Shown here: piece by piece, positions 58,126 through 64,000 of the stretch | How the letters are laid out: every line of letters begins with the position of its first letter | Position numbering within the stretch: the stretch's first letter is position 1 | DNA from: Diadema setosum | Taxonomy: Eukaryota; Echinodermata; Echinoidea; Diadematoida; Diadematidae | DNA: 64,000 nucleotides | Assembly (NCBI RefSeq): GCF_964275005.1 | Contig: NC_092702.1 | Coordinates: forward strand, 31,844,726 to 31,908,725 | Direction of reading: 5' to 3' | Notes under the pieces: generated by a model | What the model saw: only the letters and a program-made list of their open reading frames with translations | The model's database searches: none | What the model was told of the DNA's origin: nothing | Made by a program: the position numbers and the translations under genes

Positions 58126-58353
58126 AAAGTTACCGCGACGACGTCCGAGCAACATTGTGCGTTAAATAGGCAGGTTAAAACGAAGATGAAGAAGAAGAAG
58201 AAGAAGAAGAAGAAGAAGAAGAAGAAGAAGAAGAAGAAGAAGAAGAAGAAGAAGAAAAAGAAGAAGAAGAAGAAGAAGAAGAAGAAGAAGAAGAAGAAGA
58301 AGAAGAAGAAGAAAGATTACCTGGACGCTACCGGACGTTGTCGCAGTAACTTT
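58126..58353. repeat. Inverted repeat enclosing a long (GAA)n tract
   Basis: AAAGTTACCGCGACGACGTC (58126-) and GACGTTGTCGCAGTAACTTT (-58353) are 22-bp arms with two mismatches. Between them lies about 127 bp of GAA repeat (58188-58314) with one interruption (GAAAAAG). The structure could be a small TIR element whose interior has expanded. Confidence 0.8.
58188..58314. repeat. (GAA)n trinucleotide tract
   Basis: About 42 units of pure purine on the plus strand, able in principle to form triplex DNA. The polylysine frame across it is an artefact. Confidence 0.95.
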
Positions 58354-60210
58354 AGTTTGACATGCTCTGTTCAAACGGGACTACAGTTATCTCATAATTC
58401 CGTCAACATGGTCGATGTGGATCTGATTTTTCCTTAATTTAAGCTGAAACATGCGTCGGTATAGCTTTTTCACATCATTTGGCAGTTCATTTAGGAGTGT
58501 GTTGCAGCACGTCTGGAGCTCGCCATCTCAGGAACAAGAGCAATGGACGGAAATCGTCTTCTTGCATAGTATGATGGCCTGCCCTAGAGAAGCTCGTAAG
58601 TGGTTATTTTTCATTTCCTGCATTTCAATTTAGCAATGAGAAATGAGATGTTAGCATGCATGTTCAGTATATTTTCCTACGAGGGGAACGGATTAGGGGC
58701 CAAATTGTATATATCGTCTCAGGAAAAAAATGCATTCGGGCAATTATTTGTTTTTACGGACTATCCGAACGACCTGGATGTATGGGGATATGGGAAGATG
58801 CCTGACAACATGATCATTAACCTGTATGCTTCCTGTTTTTGCACAGTATTTACAGCCAGTAGCAGAAAGGGAGTTATTAGACTCGCCGCATTTACTGACA
58901 AAACACTCCTTGACATTTAAAGTGGATTTGCTGGATTTTGGAAGTCGGTTCAAATGATTCATCTAGTATACGTGTACAAAGTAGAGTGGACATTGGGATA
59001 AATTATAGGTAACCTGCAAAATCTTCGAAGAATAGCAGAAATCGTGTGCTGATGGTCGACTCACAATGTTATTCGCATTTTGATATATTGCCGTACATAT
59101 TTGTTCGTTACTTATTGTTTTCTTTGTATAATGCGGGTCGTCCAACGCATGGAACACACATCTTCAACACGCATTTTTTTTTCTTCCCAAGATCAAACTA
59201 ATATTTGAACTTTATTCTGTTTCATTTAAAAAACATATAATTTGTACAATGACAAACTGAGGACAGTAAACGAGTACATGAACATGCATACGTAACATAA
59301 TAACAACTATAAATGAAACATGGAAGCTACAAAAGACCGGAGTCTTGTCAGGGTAGTTCCCAATATCCTTTACATTGTGATGGCATTTTCATTTCGTTGT
59401 AGTCCGTAAGAGCAATGAAGACGTAACTTATCTTCTTGATACCATGGTTGATTGCAGCGACTAAATTGATGTAGTAAACGACATTCCATCAATATGATGT
59501 GTGTATAAGAGTGTGCATTGTAGATACCGCTGGGATAGGGGAGTGTATTGATATCTACTGAGTATAGGTTTTCAGTCATTTTTGGTGTTTTTTTTTTTTT
59601 CAGACGCAGTAGTTCCATTCAAAGTCCTTCATGATTAGTTATAACGAATGATGACATGCTCTCTATGTACACGCCCGTATCTATGGATATCATGCCTCCT
59701 CGCATCGAGGAAATCAGGAAAGGCCCTCAAACAACAACAAAAGCTGTCCGATATTTTGAGCCTCGTCATTCTGAGTTGATCAATCGGATATGAGCTCCTT
59801 ACTGCATTCATCGATGATTAAAACTCCCGAGGGGTATTTACAGATTAAGTTATGCTGCGCATGATACGGTAGTGAAAGCATCTGGGGGAAACGTCTGTTT
59901 TGATAACCCAGTTTTTCACTTCAAGAAAATATCCAGGGGCTTTGTCAAACTGACAACATTTTGCCAAAGTCAGGCGTACGATGCCTGTACTGATTGTTGA
60001 TCTTTGCAGATTTGTTATAGCGCCTTCACGACTTTGCGTATAAAGGAGTGCGTTATGTGAGTTGGTATGTGTATTATAAGTGATGTGCAGGGGCAGCGGA
60101 ATATATCCGGGAGAGTCCGGGTGTCTGTAAGTTTTATTTAAAGACATCAAAATATTGTATTTTTCTCATCTCTCTTGGGACATCTAACAGTGTTTATGAG
60201 TTTGTCTATG
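58354..60210. other. Gene-free stretch
   Basis: A plus-strand frame at 58451-58595 ends at a donor-like AGCTC|GTAAGT but has no partner. Around 59200 the minus strand reads AACAGAATAAAGTTCAAAT, perhaps a retroelement end. Nothing else is recognised. Confidence 0.4.
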
Positions 60211-60222
60211 TGTGTGTTTGTT

Positions 60223-60307
60223 TGTGTGTGTGTGTGTGTGTATAGGGGGGGGGGGTTAGACACTGGAAGGACTGCAGCCCATCCCCCCCCCACACACACA
60301 CACACAC
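60223..60307. repeat. (GT)n-G11 ... C9-(AC)n inverted microsatellite
   Basis: A GT run and 11 G (60245-60255), a 27-bp spacer, then 9 C (60283-60291) and an AC run, so the two simple repeats are mutual reverse complements. Confidence 0.9.
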
Positions 60308-63300
60308 TTCCATAGCCTTTGTGCGCCTGCGCATCCTGATTATTACATGACGGTAGTTTGGTGACGCTTTGAAGCAGATTATCTCGAAGGACAATTTCAG
60401 ATAAGCTGGCATCCCATGATTAAAACTGAGTACCCGTAGATTGAAAGTTGGTCAAAATATGACCTACAAATGAAAGTCGCGGTCATCATTACTTCATGGA
60501 CAGCATAGGTCAAGATAGTTAGTTGTTGCCTATCATTATTTCAAAGTGTGATGTCTCATCTGGTGCACTTTATACATCAAACAAAGTTATTATAGAAGAA
60601 TCATGCAAGGTTATCAGCACATGCAATATTTTCAATCAAACTTCGAAGTCGTTATGGATTGGTACGATTAAATCATGGGTTTGATTTCCTTCCAATAATG
60701 GTATAACGTCTACGAAGTCGCAAGTCAATGTCAAATCTCTATTTCACTGTCATGATTCTGTTCATCTATAGAAATCGGATGTAATTCAGTCACTTGTTGA
60801 ATTATGTGATATGCTTTGTCAAAATGCAGAATAAAAAAAAAATGTACCTTTTCACGCTGATAAGAAATTCGCAGTTGGTACAGAATGTCAGCGCTGCCTG
60901 TCCTGTGTGAATTGCACTCAAAGATTGCTTTATTCATGGAGGTGAGGTCATCTCACCTCCTTGCTTTACTTATCATCATGTTATTGAAAAGCCCCGCCGT
61001 GTCCAAGTGTATTCAATTATAGTAACCCTTTCGTTGCCAGTTACTTTAGACGGTGTGTGCAAAGCTATGGCGCTTTCTGTGTTAATCGCCACTCAAAGCA
61101 CACAAAAGGTAAATGGTATAAAATCAAACAAACAGAGTAGAAGAATTTGAGTAACATCGGACTTGAAAAAAAGCATATAATGATGGCATGTAAGATTTTT
61201 TTTCTATCGTTTTCTAGAGACAATGGTATCGGCCGCAATCAATAGATAAATCAAAAGAATCAATAAATCAATAAATTGCGTACGAATATAAAGAGGAATG
61301 ACGCTATCGCCTAACAACTCCTTCGTTGGTTTGTTCATAAGAAATATTATAAAATTGTTTCTCCGTCGATGATTTAGATCGTACTACTCTGCTATGATTA
61401 CTGGTTGATGCGAAGTGTATGATTTGTGTGGGTGTTTTTGTGTGCGTGTGTGTGTGTGTGTGTGTGTGCGTGCGTGTGTTTTCATTTCTTTTCAACATGT
61501 TTGGCTTTAAGTGAATATTTGTAAGCGGGTACAGTACACGAAGTGAAGTGATGACTTTGTAAGGTCATTCATATACACGTACCAGATTTTAGTTACACTG
61601 CACAGTCTTGACAACATGACGAAAGTTGAAACTATTTATAAGTTCCTGATTTTTTGTCCGATTTTTATAAAACTGCTACAATTCTCTTTAGTATTTTAGT
61701 ATGTACATCAATGTCACCGTCAAATAGCATTTGATCGAGGATTCATGTTAATAGAAGCCAGCTTTAGATCTGCGAACCGAACGCAATAATATGACGACGC
61801 AGCCTCCTAGGTTTAACAATGGAAACAGCTCTCTCGCGAATAAAATTATGAGAACATCATTTTTTTGCCTAATTAGAGTCGTCTTAGCGTTCGTGTTGCA
61901 GATCTAAAACTCGCCAATGAAAAGAAAAAATCGACACGCTATCAAAAGTTGTACACTCGACAAGTTTCCAGATATATACAAGACTGTATGTGATTGGGCT
62001 TTAATTCCCATTTGTCTATGAATTGGAGCGATTTAAGCGCAGAAACAACCAACTGAAGTCCGTTAACCTTTGGTCGAAAAGACGATGCCGACGATTCTGG
62101 ACCCTTTGCCGCCAAGAACTCGATCTCGCTATAATGACGACGTGATAACAGACATAGCATAGAATGTAAGACAAGGCGTCATCAACAATATTGAAACATA
62201 CTTCAACATACATGATTAAAATATTATGATTTCCCTTTAAAACCCATTTCATTGCATGCTTACCTGCTCTTCGTCTTTGTGCCTTAATAATACAAAAAGT
62301 GCCTACACGAACATCCTGATAGCAGTAGTAGAAGTGCCAATAATAAAAGGAGTAGTGTAGTCAAACTATCGGAGTGCCAGCAACAGTAGACAGAAGAGAA
62401 TCAGTAATGTTGATACTGATAGCACAAGTGCCAAAACTAGAATAGGAAACGTACCTCGCAGCAGTTGTACTAGTGGTGGAACTAGAAGTTGTTTCAAATG
62501 AGGAGGAAGAGGAGGTCTGAGGAGGAGGAGGAGGAGAAGAAGAAGAAGAAGGAGAAGAAGAGAAGAAAAAGAAGATGAAAAAGAAAACTGAAGGTCTTAG
62601 GAGGAGGATTATTGCCAACCTGCCTCATGCTAATGGTAGTGGAACCAAGTCTCAATCAATCTAAATGCAGATACATACGCAATATATTCAGCACATAGAT
62701 GCCTGGGCTCTACGTCAAATATGATGGCGTCATTCACACAAACTTTGATCGATGTTGCGGCAGAAAGCCCCCCCCCCCAAAAAAAAAAAAAAAAAAAAAA
62801 AGTTCCGCGCACCAATCGAAGCTAATTCTGTTACCATGGCGACTTCATACCTGCAGGGGTAAACACACGTCCTATAGTGAGTTGTGAAATTGGCGGCATT
62901 GAATCCTCAGGACAAAATGCCCCTGTGAAGGGGTGACGCAAGCCTTTGCACTCCAAAGACGAGAGTATACATACCAACAGGAAGGGAAGAACGTGAACTT
63001 GATTTATTCTTAGTCCTTTGTAGTTGCGGACTGAATGTGGCCAAAAGAGGTATTTTCAGATAAATTTTGCTCTCTCTGAATAGGAGGGATTGTTGTGAAC
63101 GCGTAGTTCGAAGCAGGATTAAGTTCTGCTATTCACTGTCCTCACAAAGACAAAATCACAAAACGTGTGGGGCAGAGGTATATAGGGAGAAGAGGATCGG
63201 TAGAACACTTTGATGTATCCGAATGGCTCAAAATGCACAAATAGCTCGGTTATCCAACACCTAGAGCTTGAACTATTCCATTCGGAGAAAACATAAAAAT

Positions 63301-64000
63301 CAGATACATTCCATACAATACCCTCTACACAGCGTACCCACTAAAATTCACAACAGAGCATTATAGAAACATGGATGTTTTGAAGGAAGGACACTGTGTG
63401 CATTCATTATTGACACGATTGATCTGCCTGATCTTGCTCTGGCTTTACTTCACTAATGCAAACGCATTACTTTTCAAAATTCAAATCATGCATTTCCAAG
63501 CCCGGCTCCGACATGCTAGGTAAAATCTGCCTGCTGACTCTTTAAGACCTGTGAAGTGAGCTTAATATGCAGGGTTTTTATGATTTCATAAGTCTTGATG
63601 CACTCTGACCAATTTGGTCTTATTAAGAGTGCGCTGAAGGTGCATATTTGCGAGAAAACTAGTCCTATGTTGAAGTCAGAAAAATGCTTTCTACTCTGCC
63701 GAACAACATGTCATCTTCAATCACGACAGCATCGGGAAAAGAGACAGAGGAGGAGCATATATGACAAGTAATTATATACTCCTATTCGCCTTCTATAGTT
63801 ATGAACCGGTTTTTTCTAGTCATCCATTGGTCTTCATTAGTCATCAACTAGTCTTCTATGATCATCTATTTGCTTACTTGTTTATTCATCCAAACCAGAG
63901 TTGATATCATTATAACAATTGTATTTATGTTTTGTTGAAACTTACGTGATTCAAAGTTCCTTTAAATATTATGTACTCATGTAAGCGTTATATATATTAC
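60308..64000. other. Gene-free stretch to the right edge
   Basis: Contains a (TG)n tract (61439-61480), a GGA/GAA purine tract (about 62516-62580), a C11-A23 run (62768-62801) and an X-box-like GTTACCATGGCGAC (62830-62843). No exon recognised. Confidence 0.45.
61439..61480. repeat. (TG)n microsatellite
   Basis: TG run with three GCG interruptions. Confidence 0.95.

Noticed and set aside
58120..58437. Polylysine-rich frame, and the polyleucine frame on the other strand
   Set aside because: Pure translation of the (GAA)n tract.
58451..58595. Possible exon ending at a strong GTAAGT
   Set aside because: A donor alone is not enough; no acceptor, partner exon or recognisable peptide.
1..64000. 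Bacterial-style systems (operons, CRISPR, toxin-antitoxin, prophage)
   Set aside because: Intron-containing genes, SINE/LINE content and microsatellites show animal nuclear DNA; no such features were seen.

Overview
This is a low-GC, intron-bearing animal genomic window, most likely from an echinoderm or a close relative, possibly a sea urchin. The taxon is inferred from an aminergic receptor of the beta-octopamine-like type, a tRNA-derived SINE, degenerate non-LTR retrotransposons, many miniature inverted-repeat elements and abundant microsatellites. There are no bacterial-type operons, CRISPR arrays, rRNA genes or intact transposase genes. Gene density is low: four genes or gene copies are well supported, all on the minus strand, together with one diverged copy, one possible edge exon and much repeat-derived DNA.

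1-6.8 kb: a perfect 16-bp hairpin, a possible coding exon at the left edge, a tRNA-derived SINE, and a decayed LINE interrupted first by a TTAA-flanked inverted-repeat element and then by an opposite-strand LINE 3' end. 6.8-29 kb: a segmental-duplication array. Two intact tandem copies (A and B) encode a 73-residue secreted cysteine-rich protein. Each copy has a TATA box, a 5' UTR exon, a signal-peptide exon and a phase-1 intron leading to one mature-domain exon. A diverged copy (C) keeps only the mature exon and a damaged promoter, and a 3'-flank fragment (D) lies further right. Copy-specific insertions, with the empty site visible in the sister copy, give a relative chronology. Between B and D lies a 2.4-kb element with Helitron-like termini.

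29-33 kb: a four-coding-exon gene for a 234-residue secreted protein with a short hydrophobic C-terminus (probable GPI anchor), all introns phase 1, with a 5' UTR exon and an RFX-like X-box upstream. 33-54.9 kb: about 22 kb with no recognisable gene, holding LINE remnants, two terminal-inverted-repeat elements, tandem repeats and microsatellites. 54.9-56.5 kb: an uninterrupted 461-codon class A amine GPCR with a candidate TATA box; it has DKY instead of the canonical DRY. 56.5-64 kb: gene-poor, with a long (GAA)n tract enclosed by an inverted repeat.

The coding content is linked by theme rather than by pathway: small secreted and cell-surface proteins plus an amine receptor, all about cell-cell communication. 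No functional connection between them can be shown from the sequence.
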